64,000 bases of DNA from Thiobacillus sp. (GTDB lineage: Bacteria; Pseudomonadota; Gammaproteobacteria; Burkholderiales; Thiobacillaceae). This document shows, in pieces, positions 54,142 through 64,000 of this stretch; position 1 is the first letter of the stretch, and every line of letters starts with the position of its first letter. Under the pieces are notes generated by a model. That model saw only the letters and a list, made by a program, of their open reading frames with translations. It was not told the origin of the DNA and searched no databases. The stretch spans positions 1 through 64,000 of the forward strand of contig JAJPEP010000097.1 in the NCBI GenBank assembly GCA_021166845.1, read 5' to 3'. The position numbers were made by a program, and so were the translations under genes.

Positions 54142-55020
54142 CTAATTTCGCGAGATCTCTTTGAGCATTCCATCCAACCAATCGAGAACTGCACGAATCC
54201 TGGCCAAATTCCGAATATCCCGATGAACCACTAGCCAGATCGGCCTCGGCGGTATGGCCACCGATATCGCGATAGGCCGCAACCGTGCCCCCCGCGCCAG
54301 GAAATGGGGTAAGACGGTCAGCCCCAACCCTGCCACGGCAGCGGCCAACCTGGCATGCGTATCGTCGCTACGGAGAAGAAAGCGGCCGCCAGTTGCCGCT
54401 TCATCCAGCCATCGGCTTTCGTCGACGTGGCGAAGCCGCGCACCATAGCCGATAAAGCGGTGCTGCCTCAGTTCCATCATTTCATGAGGCATTCCGAGGC
54501 TTTCGAAGTAGGTCCGGGCACCATAGAGGCCGAGTCCCATTCCGCCGATTTTTCGCGCAGCCAGATCACCTTCGACTGGCCGGAACAAGCGCACCGCAAC
54601 ATCCGCCTCGCCGTGAATCAGATCGGCGCTAGCTGAAGATGGCAACAGCGTCACATCTAGCAGAGGGAAATCCTCGTGGAGTTTCAGCAACCCTGGAGCG
54701 ATCACATGGATCGCCAGCCCTTCCGGAGACGCGATGCTCACATTGCCCCGAATTTCATTCTCTTCGCCACTGCGACGCAGGCCTCGCGCAGCATCTTCCA
54801 TGGATTCCGCCGCGCCCAGGATGCCCCGCCCCTCGTCGGTTAGCGTCAGCCCCTGAGCGTGCCGATGAAACAGGCGTACGCCCAACGATTGTTCCAGGGC
54901 ATCGATTCGCCTTCCCACCGTCGGTTGATGACAGCTGAGAAGTCGGCTCGCTGCGGTGAGGCTGCCGCCTCGAACCGCCGCTAGAAAATAGCGAATGTCA
55001 TTCCAGTCCATGATATTCAT
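54142..55020 (-). CDS. LysR-family transcriptional regulator
   Basis: A 292-aa regulator: N-terminal HTH (DIRYFLAAVRGGSLTAASRLLSCHQPTVGRRIDALEQSLGVRLFHR) and a substrate-binding domain (NVSIASPEGLAIHVIAPGLLKLHEDFPLLDVTLL; ADVAVRLFRPVEGDLAARKIG). Start at 55020 (MNIMDW) or 55011. It is divergent from the DUF4395/thioredoxin-like genes and may control them. Its 3' end abuts the IS3 remnant. Confidence 0.93.
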   Translation of the reverse strand: MNIMDWNDIRYFLAAVRGGSLTAASRLLSCHQPTVGRRIDALEQSLGVRLFHRHAQGLTLTDEGRGILGAAESMEDAARGLRRSGEENEIRGNVSIASPEGLAIHVIAPGLLKLHEDFPLLDVTLLPSSASADLIHGEADVAVRLFRPVEGDLAARKIGGMGLGLYGARTYFESLGMPHEMMELRQHRFIGYGARLRHVDESRWLDEAATGGRFLLRSDDTHARLAAAVAGLGLTVLPHFLARGARLRPIAISVAIPPRPIWLVVHRDIRNLARIRAVLDWLDGMLKEISRN

Positions 55021-55118
55021 TCTCGCATATTGGCCATGCATTTGCGGGTATGGCCATGCGCAATTGGTTTCTATAACGTTCGTGCCATTCTCTCCTAACA
55101 ACTTCCCGGAGCCCAAGG

Positions 55119-55607
55119 ATGTTACCGCTGCAAACTGTGGATCACGCTGCCATCAAGACAGGGCAGCTTCTTGCTATCGTCACGCTGACGGGAGCCTTCA
55201 TATTCAACCGTTGGGAGCCCGTCGCCGCGTTGGCGGCCGTTTTCCTCATCACTGCCATCACATGGCGCTATGGCCCATTCTTCCTGGTCTATCGGCTGAT
55301 TCTTCTTCCGCTCAAACTGGTGCGCCCCGACATGCGTCACGACAACACCCAGCCGCACCGATTCGGCCAGGCCGTCGGCGCAGTCAGTGCACTAGTTGCC
55401 GCAGCAGCGCTCTATTCAGGCCATCACACGGCGGGGTGGGCGCTGGTTGGGGTACTAATCGCCCTGACAGGTCTCTCCTTCATGGGGTGGTGCATAGGGT
55501 GCTTCATCTACTATCAGTTGAACCGCCTGGGGATCGGAGGTTTTTTTGCGCGTTCACCGACCGACGGCGGTGTACCGCTCGGAAGCCGTCCGCGCAAAGA
55601 CTCATAA
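55119..55607 (+). CDS. DUF4395 membrane protein with a CxxC pair
   Basis: A 162-aa inner-membrane protein with four hydrophobic segments. The chain has FNRWEPVAALAAVFLITAITW, LVRPDMRHDNTQPHRFGQAVG (DUF4395 pattern) and LSFMGWCIGCFIYYQLN with a WCIGC pair. A thioredoxin-like gene starts 10 bp downstream, so the pair could exchange disulfides across the membrane. GGAG lies about 8 nt before the ATG. Confidence 0.85.
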   Translation: MLPLQTVDHAAIKTGQLLAIVTLTGAFIFNRWEPVAALAAVFLITAITWRYGPFFLVYRLILLPLKLVRPDMRHDNTQPHRFGQAVGAVSALVAAAALYSGHHTAGWALVGVLIALTGLSFMGWCIGCFIYYQLNRLGIGGFFARSPTDGGVPLGSRPRKDS

Positions 55608-55617
55608 CGACCCAGCC

Positions 55618-56022
55618 ATGATAGAGCGGCTGCTTGGCATCCTGGGCCTGCTACTTACACTTTGGTTCGTAGCCACCTGGTTCCGTATTCGTCAACGTGC
55701 AATTATGGATCGGCAGGCGCCGCCGATGCACGACGGCATTCCATTGTTGCTCACGGTAGTTTCCAGGCATTGTGCCGTTTGTCCCGCCCAGAAACGCATC
55801 GTTGCCGAACTGGGCGCTCGCTACTCGGCTACAAGGCTCAAGGTGATACTGTTGGACGCGGAAGCGGAGCCCGAGCGCGTCCGGGCGCTGAGTGTCATGA
55901 CCGTACCGACTACCCTGTTGTTTACAGCTGGAGGGACGGTGGCCCATGTCAATAATGGACTTGTTGGGCTGGAGGCATTGATGCGCCAGATCGACGGACT
56001 GCCACTAACCCAAGGAAAATGA
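55618..56022 (+). CDS. Membrane-anchored thioredoxin-like protein
   Basis: A 134-aa protein with an N-terminal membrane helix (LLGILGLLLTLWFVATWF) and a thioredoxin-fold domain carrying a CAVC redox motif (VVSRHCAVCPAQKRIVAEL) and a cis-Pro region (VMTVPTTLLFTAGGT). The ATG at 55618 starts the anchor; the longer ORF-track start overlaps the DUF4395 gene. Probably a thiol oxidoreductase working with the upstream DUF4395 protein. Confidence 0.85.
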   Translation: MIERLLGILGLLLTLWFVATWFRIRQRAIMDRQAPPMHDGIPLLLTVVSRHCAVCPAQKRIVAELGARYSATRLKVILLDAEAEPERVRALSVMTVPTTLLFTAGGTVAHVNNGLVGLEALMRQIDGLPLTQGK

Positions 56023-56029
56023 GAAAAGC

Positions 56030-56737
56030 ATGACGTCCCACGACAGATTCGAGGTCTCCCAGCATTTCGATGCCGCGCTTGCCGAACGTTACGAGCGGAG
56101 AATCCGCATGTTCTGTCCGAGCTACGATGCGCTGCACGAAATGATCGGCGCCTTGTTCAGCCGCTTGCCAAAGGATGCCAGCATTTTGTCGGCTGGGGCC
56201 GGTACCGGTGCTGAGGTGATTCGCCTGGGAATGCGTTCTCCATCCTGGCGTTTTGTAGCGGCAGATATTTCGCCGGACATGCTTCACGTATGCCGAGAGC
56301 GGGTGGAAGGTCAGCGCATGTCCGGACGGGTTGAGTATTTCCACGGCCGCCTGCGGGACTACTGCCCCCCATTGCCATTTGACGCGGCAACGTCGATATT
56401 CGTTTCCCATTTCATCCTGTCGCGGGAAGAGCGCATGGCTCATTTCCAGGCCATCGCCGACAGCCTCAAACCGGGCGGCCTCCTGGTCTTTGGGGACTTA
56501 TACGGCGACAGGCACTCCGTTAACTTTGCTCATCTGCTCGCATCATGGCTGGATGGGTATGCGGCGCATGGGGTCTTAGAGATGGAACTCAATAAGGACC
56601 GCGAACACATCGAACACGACATCGCATTCATCCCGGAAAGCGAATTGCTCGACCTCCTTGAGAGATCCGGTTTCTCAAGGCCCATCCGTTTCTATCAAAC
56701 GTTTCTGTTTGGTGCTTGGGTGGGATACAAACTCTAA
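56030..56737 (+). CDS. SAM-dependent methyltransferase
   Basis: A 235-aa class I methyltransferase. The SAM-binding glycine motif is SILSAGAGTGAEVIRLG, followed by the acidic end of strand 2 (FVAADISPDML) and the typical ISVSHFILSREE and LKPGGLLVFGDLYG. Substrate unknown. It begins 7 bp after the thioredoxin-like gene. Confidence 0.88.
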   Translation: MTSHDRFEVSQHFDAALAERYERRIRMFCPSYDALHEMIGALFSRLPKDASILSAGAGTGAEVIRLGMRSPSWRFVAADISPDMLHVCRERVEGQRMSGRVEYFHGRLRDYCPPLPFDAATSIFVSHFILSREERMAHFQAIADSLKPGGLLVFGDLYGDRHSVNFAHLLASWLDGYAAHGVLEMELNKDREHIEHDIAFIPESELLDLLERSGFSRPIRFYQTFLFGAWVGYKL

Positions 56738-56886
56738 ATTAGGATGGCCGTGTGCAAACGATAGGAGTCTAGGCCACTTGAACATGGAAATATTACGCCA
56801 AATGCAAGCCGCCGCATGATTATCATGCATGCGACTTGCTCATGAAAATTGGGGCTTCTTCAAACCTTCCTTAGAGCGCACACCCT

Positions 56887-57360
56887 ATGGCCGCCCACAT
56901 CGCAGAAGTACTCTGGTCTCGTGCTGAGCAGAAATTCATCGACGGCCTCTACAGCAGAAAACATATTCTTCGTTTCGATGGTGGGATTGAAGTACCTGGC
57001 TCCGCATCGCCTCATCTTGTCACTTTGCCCTACTCTGCGGCCGATGCCATTGATCCTGAGGAAGCCTTTGTTTCGTCGCTCTCAAGTTGCCACATGCTTT
57101 GGTTTCTATCCATCGCTGCAAAGCAAGGATTCGTTATCGACCATTACCACGACATCGCCGAAGGGATAATGGAAAAGAACTCAAACGGAAAACTTATGGT
57201 GTCAGTCGTTACACTGCATCCCGCCGTGAAGTTCTCAGGCGAAAAGCAACCAACCTCTGTCGAACTTGAGCAACTTCATCATCAGGCGCATGACGAATGC
57301 TTCATTGCAAATTCTGTAAAAACCGAGGTTCGCTGTGAGCCAAGACAAAGTGCGCTCTGA
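56887..57360 (+). CDS. OsmC/Ohr-family peroxidase-like protein
   Basis: A 157-aa protein of the OsmC family, thiol-dependent enzymes against organic hydroperoxides. The two reactive Cys are present in EAFVSSLSSCHMLWFLSIAA and QAHDECFIANSVKTEV, spaced as in OsmC; the N-terminal KHILRFDGG supplies the conserved region near the dimer site. Base composition is visibly lower in GC than the neighbours, suggesting transfer. Followed by a strong hairpin. Confidence 0.92.
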   Translation: MAAHIAEVLWSRAEQKFIDGLYSRKHILRFDGGIEVPGSASPHLVTLPYSAADAIDPEEAFVSSLSSCHMLWFLSIAAKQGFVIDHYHDIAEGIMEKNSNGKLMVSVVTLHPAVKFSGEKQPTSVELEQLHHQAHDECFIANSVKTEVRCEPRQSAL

Positions 57361-57370
57361 CTCGGCAGTC

Positions 57371-57405
57371 GAGCGGATCTGCGCGAAAAACCGCGCAAGC
57401 CGCTC
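57371..57405. repeat. Two-part hairpin behind the OsmC gene
   Basis: Outer stem GAGCGG / CCGCTC and inner stem GCGCG / CGCGC, separated by short asymmetric bulges, followed by GTTAGCC at 57414-57420. It may be a terminator or part of a cassette-like boundary. Confidence 0.5.
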
Positions 57406-57426
57406 GCTTCTATGTTAGCCAGCATC

Positions 57427-58020
57427 ATGAATATCCTCGTAGTTATCGCTCACCCGAATACCGACAGCTTGTGTCATGCGATGGCTCAGTCTGCCATCTC
57501 CGCTTTGACCGCGAGAGGTCATGAGGTGGTGATTGAAAACCTCTACCTTTCCGGTTTTTCGCCCGCTCTCACGCTCGATGAACGCAGAAGCTACTACAGC
57601 CCGTCGTTTGAGTCAGTCGCCGTTAGAGATCAAATCGACCGCCTGGTCTCCGCTGAAGCCATGGTGCTTGTTTTTCCCACTTGGTGGTTTAGCTTTCCGG
57701 CCACATTGAAAGGGTGGTTTGACCGTGTCTGGGCTCCTGGAATCGCCTACGATCACGCCACCGATTTCGGCCCAATTAAGCCAAGACTCGAAAATCTCAG
57801 AAAAACATTGGCGGTTACTTCTCTTGGTTCGCCATGGTGGGTTGATCGCTTGGTGCTGCGGCAACCAGTGAAGCGGGTACTGAAGACTGCCTTATTGGGT
57901 ACCTGTGCGCCAAACTGTCGGTTTGAGATGCTGTCGCTTTACAAAGCGGAATCTCTTACGCAACCTCAAGTTCAATTATTCTGTTCGCGTATAGAGCGCG
58001 TCCTTTCGAAATGGCTATGA
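57427..58020 (+). CDS. Flavodoxin-fold NAD(P)H:quinone oxidoreductase
   Basis: A 197-aa soluble reductase of the NQO1/MdaB/KefF-like family. It starts MNILVVIAHPNTDSLCHAMAQ (flavin phosphate region) and contains AMVLVFPTWWFSFPATLKGWFDRVWAPGIAY, the family signature. It should reduce quinones with two electrons using NAD(P)H. ATG 57427 begins the Rossmann strand. Like the OsmC gene it is lower in GC than the surroundings and ends with hairpins. Confidence 0.92.
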   Translation: MNILVVIAHPNTDSLCHAMAQSAISALTARGHEVVIENLYLSGFSPALTLDERRSYYSPSFESVAVRDQIDRLVSAEAMVLVFPTWWFSFPATLKGWFDRVWAPGIAYDHATDFGPIKPRLENLRKTLAVTSLGSPWWVDRLVLRQPVKRVLKTALLGTCAPNCRFEMLSLYKAESLTQPQVQLFCSRIERVLSKWL

Positions 58021-58035
58021 CTGTCAACCGGACCG

Positions 58036-58075
58036 CCCGCAAGCTGCGCTTGCGGGTTCCCTCCGCGCTTCGCGG
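58036..58075. terminator. Two hairpins behind the reductase gene
   Basis: CCCGCAAGC-TGC-GCTTGCGGG (perfect 9-bp stem) followed by CCGCG-CTT-CGCGG. They have no long T-run, so termination is uncertain. GTTAGCC follows at 58098-58104, as behind the OsmC hairpin. Confidence 0.45.
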
Positions 58076-58184
58076 CAAACACCTGTCATATGGAGCGGTT
58101 AGCCTGACCGGCAGAACGGCCGATAAAGAGCCGATCGCCGATACCCGCGTGAACGTCCGCGGCCCAGCAGATCCTCCCCCTCCC

Positions 58185-59039
58185 TTATTTCCCTTTCGGC
58201 AGCGCCTGTTCCAGCAGCGCACGCACGTACTTCACCGGAATGGCGTAGCTGATCCCGCTCGGCGCAGTGAGCGCGGCCTCCTTGGCGCCTTTCACATACA
58301 CTGAATTGAGCACGCCCAGCACTTCGCCGGTGTCGGGATGCCATACGGGGCTGCCGCTGTTGCCGGGGTAGGCGATGGCGTCGAGTTCGAACACCTCATA
58401 CGCATCTTTTGCCTGTTTCAGGGTGCGCACGGTCAGCTGCGCGGCGCTGGAGAGCGGGGTGAAAATGGGAATGATGGCGGCCAGTCCGGCGCGGTGGGTG
58501 GACGGGTTGAGCCCGAGCACCGAGCCGATGGGATAGCCGGTGAAATACAGCTGCCAGCCTTCGCGCGCGCGGCTCGAGTCGCCCAGCGTCAGCGCGGGAA
58601 GCGGGTCGCCCTCGATTTTCAGCAGCGCCAGGTCGCGCGCTTTATCGGTGGCGACCAGCTTGGCGCGTCGCACGGTCATCTGGCGGTCGCGCCCGACGAA
58701 GACGGCATGGGTTTCCTTTTTTTCGCTGTCCAGCAGTTTGGCAAAGATGTGCGCGCACGACACGACGTAGGTGCCGTCCAGCACGGCGAAGCCGGTGCCT
58801 TGCAGGTTGGCGCGCGGGCGGCCGCTGGGATTGAAGACGCCGACGCCGACCACGCCCGGCTTCACCGATTGCAGCGTGTCGGCGATGTCGGCGTGGGCAG
58901 GCAGGGCTGCCACGAGGAGAATCAGCGTCCAGCGGGTACGCCGCTTGCTGAACCATGGCACGGCCAGCCGCAGGACACGATCGGGAAGCGTCACGCAAAT
59001 TCGATACAATCCGGGCCGGAGCAAAGACTTTCTATTCAT
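58185..59039 (-). CDS. Trypsin-like periplasmic serine protease
   Basis: A 284-aa exported protein with a long basic N-terminus then a hydrophobic signal (LILLVAALPAHA). The protease triad is visible: His in YVVSCAHIFAKLL, Asp in KARDLALLKIEG and Ser in AYPGNSGSPVWHPDTG. No PDZ domain follows, so it is a single-domain relative of the HtrA type. It is divergent from the tviB-like gene with only 14 bp between the start codons, so their promoters must overlap or lie within the genes. Confidence 0.9.
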   Translation of the reverse strand: MNRKSLLRPGLYRICVTLPDRVLRLAVPWFSKRRTRWTLILLVAALPAHADIADTLQSVKPGVVGVGVFNPSGRPRANLQGTGFAVLDGTYVVSCAHIFAKLLDSEKKETHAVFVGRDRQMTVRRAKLVATDKARDLALLKIEGDPLPALTLGDSSRAREGWQLYFTGYPIGSVLGLNPSTHRAGLAAIIPIFTPLSSAAQLTVRTLKQAKDAYEVFELDAIAYPGNSGSPVWHPDTGEVLGVLNSVYVKGAKEAALTAPSGISYAIPVKYVRALLEQALPKGK

Positions 59040-59053
59040 AGGGGAATCCAGGT

Positions 59054-60333
<1,280 letters not shown>

Positions 60334-60334
<1 letters not shown>

Positions 60335-61374
60335 TGACCGCGTTCGACGCGCTGAAAAAGAAGCTTCAGGCGGACCCAAAAACCTGGCTCGTCACCGGCG
60401 CCGCCGGCTTCATTGGCTGCAATCTGGTCGAAGCCCTGCTGCTGCTCGACCAGCGCGTCGTCGGTCTCGACAACTTCGCCACCGGCCACGAGAAGAACCT
60501 GGCCCAGGTGCAGGCCAGCGTCGGCCCCGAATGCTGGGAGCATTTCAGCTTCAAGCGCGGCGACATCCGCGATCTCATCACCTGCCACACCGTGTGCAAG
60601 GACGTCGATTACGTGCTGCACCAGGCCGCGCTCGGTTCGGTGCCGCGCTCGCTGGAAGATCCGCTGGCGACCCACGCCGCCAACAACACCGGCTTCCTCA
60701 ACATGCTGGTGGCGGCGCGCGACGCCAGGGTGAAGCGCTTCGTCTACGCGGCGTCCTCCTCCACCTACGGCGACCATCCCGGCCTGCCCAAGGTCGAGGA
60801 CGTCATCGGCAAGCCGCTGTCGCCCTACGCCGTGACCAAGCTGGTGAACGAGCTGTATGCCGACGTGTTCGGCCGCTGCTACGGCATGGAGTCGATCGGC
60901 CTCAGGTACTTCAACATCTTCGGCCGCCGCCAGGACCCCAACGGCGCCTACGCCGCGGTGGTGCCGAAGTGGGTCGCCAGCATGATCCACAACGAGCCGG
61001 TCTACATCAACGGCGACGGCGAAACCAGCCGCGATTTCTGCTACATCGACAACGTCATCCAGGCCAACCTGCTCGCCGCCACCAGCCCGCACGCGGACGC
61101 CGCCAACCAGGTCTACAACGTCGCCGTCGGCGAGCGCACCACGCTCAACCAGCTGTTCGAGGCCATCCGCTCCCTGCTGGCGCCGAAATATCCCCATCTG
61201 GCCGGTTTCAAGCCGGTCTACCGCGACTTCCGCGCCGGCGACGTGCGCCATTCGCTGGCCGACATTTCCAAGGCCCGCACGCGGCTGGGGTACGAACCCA
61301 CCCAGCGCATCGGCGAAGGCCTGGCCGAGGCGATGGACTGGTACGTGCGGGATCTGGACGAGCAGCCTGCCTGA
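60334..61374 (+). CDS. tviC: UDP-N-acetylglucosamine 4-epimerase-like SDR (TviC/WbpP-like)
   Basis: A 346-aa extended short-chain dehydrogenase/epimerase. NAD motif [19 protein letters not shown], catalytic Ser-Tyr-Lys in [16 protein letters not shown] and [15 protein letters not shown], and [23 protein letters not shown] as in WbpP. Together with TviB it makes the UDP-GalNAc uronic acid precursor of Vi-like or O-antigen polysaccharides. No glycosyltransferase follows in this window. Confidence 0.93.
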
Positions 61375-61416
61375 CTTGAAGAATCGAAGCGATTGCCGAA
61401 CGGACGAGGGCAGATT

Positions 61417-63039
61417 TTGAACGAACACACACCACTCGAGCCAACCGTCGAGACCAATCGGAGCGCGCTGGATGTCCTGCTGCGGCGCATGCGGACCGAG
61501 AGCGATTTTCCCGCCCTGTCCGAGGCCATCGGCGACATCAACCGCATCGCCTCCTCCGACCGCGAGGGGGTCAACGAGCTCTCCAACAACATCCTCAAGG
61601 ACTTCGCGCTGACCAACAAGCTGCTGAAGCTGGCCAACGTCGCGTTCTACAACCAGGTCGGCGGCGGCTCGATCAGCACCATTTCGCGCGCGGTGGTGAT
61701 TCTCGGCTTCGATGCGGTGCGGTCGATTGCCCTGAGCCTGATCCTGTTCGAAAACCTGGAAAACAAGGCGCACGCGCGCCACTTGAAGGAAGAATTCGTC
61801 AAGGTGCTGTACGCCGGGATGCTGGCGCGCGAGATGGCGGGCAAGACGCAGTTGAGGGATGTGGAGGAGGCGTTCATCGGCGCCATGCTGCACAACCTGG
61901 GGCGCATGCTGACCATGTTTTATTTCCCCGCCGATACCGAAGCGATCGGGCAGCTTATCGAAACCGAAGGGCTGAACGATGCCAGGGCGTCGGCCCGGAT
62001 ACTGGGGCTTTCGTACGAGAACCTGGGGATGGGCATCGCCCGGAATTGGGGATTCCCGGACCAGCTGGTGCTGAGCATGAAGCAACTGCCGGCCGGAAAA
62101 ATCAAAAAATGCGCGAGCAATGCTGAACGACTGTGCGCGCTGGCGGGGTTTTCCAACGAATTATGCGACATCGTTCTCGGCACGCCGGATGCGGATCGTG
62201 GCAAGGCGCTGGCCGCGCTCACGGTGCGTTACGGCGACAGCGTGCCGGTGACGGTGGAGCAGATCGCCGGCCTGTTGGAAAGATCGATGCGGGAAATCGC
62301 CCCGTTCGCCATGGCGGTGAATGTGAACCTGAAGCAAAGCGCCTTTGCGCAACTGGCGTCGAAATGGGCGGGCATGGCCGCGGCGCCGGGCACGGCGCCT
62401 GCGGCGGACGCATGGGCGGAAACGGATTCCGATGCCCCGGCCATACTGGAAGCGGCCGCGCTGCATGAGCACGCGGCCATCTTCGACGCGGAGCCCGGCG
62501 GCCCCTCGCAACGCACGACCGAGGCGGTCCAGTCCGTCCTCACTGCCGGACTGCAGGACGTCAGCAACTCGCTGATCGACGACAACATGTCCGTCAACGA
62601 TATCCTGCGCATGATCCTCGAAGCCATGTACACCGGCATGGGTTTCGCGCACGTGGTGCTATGCATCAAGGACGGCCGCCACAACACGATGTGCGGCAAA
62701 TTCGGCTTCGGCGACGGCGTGCAGGGCCTGATCAGGGCCTTTGATTTCTCGCTGGCGGCGCAGCCGGATGTGTTCCTGGTCGCGCTGCAGAACAACGCCG
62801 ACATCCTCATCACCGACATCGACGATCCGAAAATCGCGACGCGAATTCCGGCATGGTACCGGCAGCATGTTCCGGCGCGCACCTTCGTGCTGTTCCCGAT
62901 CATCGTCAAAGGCAAGCCGATCGGCCTGATCTACGCCGACCGCCCGCAGCCCGGCGACATCGCGATTCCCGAGAAAGAGCTTTCCCTGCTCAAGTCGCTG
63001 CGCAACCAGGCCGTGCTGGCAATCAGGCAATCTCTGTGA
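61417..63039 (+). CDS. HDOD-GAF signalling protein
   Basis: A 540-aa cytoplasmic protein. N-terminal HDOD domain (about residues 20-225): FPALSEAIGDINRIASSD, NKLLKLANVAFYNQVGG, AVVILGFDAVRSIALSL, FIGAMLHNLGRMLTMFYFP. A linker rich in Ala follows, then a GAF-like domain (about residues 385-535): MYTGMGFAHVVLCIKDG, NADILITDIDDPKIATRIPAWY, FVLFPIIVKGKPIGLIYADR. HDOD proteins act in signalling and stress control. The TTG at 61417 is chosen because CGAGGG lies 6 nt upstream; the TTG at 61393 is an alternative. Confidence 0.88.
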   Translation: MNEHTPLEPTVETNRSALDVLLRRMRTESDFPALSEAIGDINRIASSDREGVNELSNNILKDFALTNKLLKLANVAFYNQVGGGSISTISRAVVILGFDAVRSIALSLILFENLENKAHARHLKEEFVKVLYAGMLAREMAGKTQLRDVEEAFIGAMLHNLGRMLTMFYFPADTEAIGQLIETEGLNDARASARILGLSYENLGMGIARNWGFPDQLVLSMKQLPAGKIKKCASNAERLCALAGFSNELCDIVLGTPDADRGKALAALTVRYGDSVPVTVEQIAGLLERSMREIAPFAMAVNVNLKQSAFAQLASKWAGMAAAPGTAPAADAWAETDSDAPAILEAAALHEHAAIFDAEPGGPSQRTTEAVQSVLTAGLQDVSNSLIDDNMSVNDILRMILEAMYTGMGFAHVVLCIKDGRHNTMCGKFGFGDGVQGLIRAFDFSLAAQPDVFLVALQNNADILITDIDDPKIATRIPAWYRQHVPARTFVLFPIIVKGKPIGLIYADRPQPGDIAIPEKELSLLKSLRNQAVLAIRQSL

Positions 63040-63093
63040 TCATCGGGCGCCGCTACGCGAAACCCGCGCAGCGGAATTCGGCATAATGACGCG

Positions 63094-64000
63094 ATGATGC
63101 CTTTCCGAATCACCCGCCATCTTCTCGCCGGCCTGTTGCTTGCGTGCCTTGTCGCGTCCGCCCATGCCGTCGGGCTTCCCGCGGCCTTCACCGATGCGCT
63201 GAAGCAGGCCGGCATCCCGCTCGATCATGTGGCGGTGGTGATGCAGCCGCTGGACGCGGCGGCGCCCGTGCTCAGCCACAATGCCGAAGCGGCGCTAAAT
63301 CCGGCCTCGGTGATGAAGCTGGCGACCAGCTTCGCGGCGCTGAACCAGCTCGGCCCCGGCTACGCGTGGTCGACCGATGTCTGGGCGGACGGCGTCATTG
63401 CGGACGGCGTGCTGAGCGGCGACCTCGTCATCAAGGGCCATGGCGATCCCACCCTGACGCTGGAGCGGATGTGGCTGTTGCAGCGCGAACTGCGCGCCCG
63501 CGGGGTGCGCCACATCCACGGCAATCTGGTGCTCGACCTCAGCCATTTCGAGCTGCCGGCGATCGACCCCGGCGCCTTCGACGGCGAGCCGCTGGCCCTG
63601 TACAACGCCGCGCCGGGGCCGCTGGTGGCCAACTTCAACGCGACGACGCTGCGCCTGAAGCCGGACGGAGAACAGGTGCTGATCGTGCCGGATATCGCGC
63701 TGCCGGGGGTGACGCTGACCTCGCGCCTGGTGCCGACCGACGGCGCGGAATGCAACGGCTGGAAGGATGCGCTCGCGCCCGCCATCCCCGACCCCGAACG
63801 CCTTGAACTGGTGGTGAGCGGGCGCTATCCGCGCAGCTGCGGCGAGCAGGCCTGGGCGCTTAACCTGTTCGAGCCGGCCGCGACCTTCGATTTCATTTTT
63901 CGCGGGCTGTGGGCGGAGTCGGGCGGCACGCTGACCGGCGCGACGCTGCCGGGGATGGCGCCCGGCACCGAGCCGTTGCTGAAATTCGCCTCGGAGCCGC
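63094..64000 (+). CDS. dacB: D-alanyl-D-alanine carboxypeptidase/endopeptidase DacB (PBP4), partial at the window end
   Basis: The first ~302 residues of a PBP4-type enzyme that trims and cuts peptidoglycan peptides in the periplasm. Signal peptide (LLAGLLLACLVASAHA), the active-site SxxK in LNPASVMKLATSFAALNQLG, and family segments LVIKGHGDPTLTLERMW and HIHGNLVLDLSHFE. The frame stays open to the last base; the SxN and KTG motifs would lie beyond. The full family length is about 480 aa. It is absent from the ORF track because it runs off the end. Confidence 0.93.
   Translation, partial: MMPFRITRHLLAGLLLACLVASAHAVGLPAAFTDALKQAGIPLDHVAVVMQPLDAAAPVLSHNAEAALNPASVMKLATSFAALNQLGPGYAWSTDVWADGVIADGVLSGDLVIKGHGDPTLTLERMWLLQRELRARGVRHIHGNLVLDLSHFELPAIDPGAFDGEPLALYNAAPGPLVANFNATTLRLKPDGEQVLIVPDIALPGVTLTSRLVPTDGAECNGWKDALAPAIPDPERLELVVSGRYPRSCGEQAWALNLFEPAATFDFIFRGLWAESGGTLTGATLPGMAPGTEPLLKFASEP

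Noticed and set aside
58011-58304. 97-codon plus-strand ORF overlapping the reductase gene end and the protease gene
   Set aside because: It runs through two hairpins and antisense to a real gene; no family character.

Overview
The window is 64 kb of GC-rich Gram-negative chromosome. It carries outer-membrane proteins (OMPLA, FadL-like and OprB-like porins, TolC/OprM channels), a CIRCE-controlled groESL and several periplasmic c-type cytochromes. Protein character and codon use suggest a betaproteobacterium, possibly a Thiobacillus-like chemolithotroph. That assignment is inference: there is no rRNA, and the only RNA gene I see is one tRNA-Phe.

Layout. 0-3.5 kb: tRNA-Phe (minus), then a short ModE-like regulator and modABC (molybdate uptake), with two ModE-box-like palindromes. 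3.5-11.1 kb (minus): a phosphate operon, pstS - repeat lipoprotein - pstC - pstA - pstB - OmpR-type regulator. It is preceded by a Pho-box-like direct repeat and interrupted by an internal hairpin/T-tract. The regulator's receiver lacks the phosphorylatable Asp and the conserved Lys. 11.1-12 kb: a decayed patch with a palindromic repeat, a terminator and the 3' half of a VC0807-type membrane protein gene. 12-18.6 kb: tripartite RND efflux operon (minus) with a divergent TetR gene. 18.7-22.2 kb: FHA protein, PP2C phosphatase, Ser/Thr kinase and TssQ-like lipoprotein, a signalling set usually tied to type VI secretion, but no T6SS structural gene is in the window. 22.4-25.9 kb: groL, groS, CIRCE, bioA.

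25.9-35.8 kb: a TetR gene, a fragment of a former HlyD-type gene, then a TolC - HlyD - ATPase - ATPase - permease - permease exporter operon with near-consensus promoter and operator-like repeats. Next come a TetR-like protein without its DNA-binding domain, a small membrane protein and a Gly-rich secreted protein. 36-45.2 kb: a periplasmic redox region. On the plus strand are a cytochrome c'-like protein, a His-rich protein and an OmpR/EnvZ two-component pair. Convergent on the minus strand is a seven-gene cluster: FadL-like porin, lipoprotein, cytochrome c-rhodanese fusion, DUF3365 haem protein, second CxxCH protein, DUF2892 membrane protein and OprB-like porin. This is the best candidate here for an undescribed system.

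45.5-50.8 kb: patatin-like lipoprotein, a second TetR + membrane-protein pair (paralogous to the one at 34 kb), a metallo-beta-lactamase/beta-CASP protein and OMPLA. 51-58 kb is accessory: MocR regulator with divergent SnoaL-like and LysE genes and repeated operator sequences, an IS3-family remnant, LysR, DUF4395 protein, thioredoxin-like protein, methyltransferase, then two lower-GC genes (OsmC, flavodoxin-like reductase) each followed by hairpins. 58-64 kb: trypsin-like protease, a TviB/TviC-type nucleotide-sugar pair, an HDOD-GAF protein and the 5' part of dacB.

Starts were re-chosen from ribosome-binding sites and overlaps where the ORF track starts too early. Family names are from recognition of motifs; no database search was possible.
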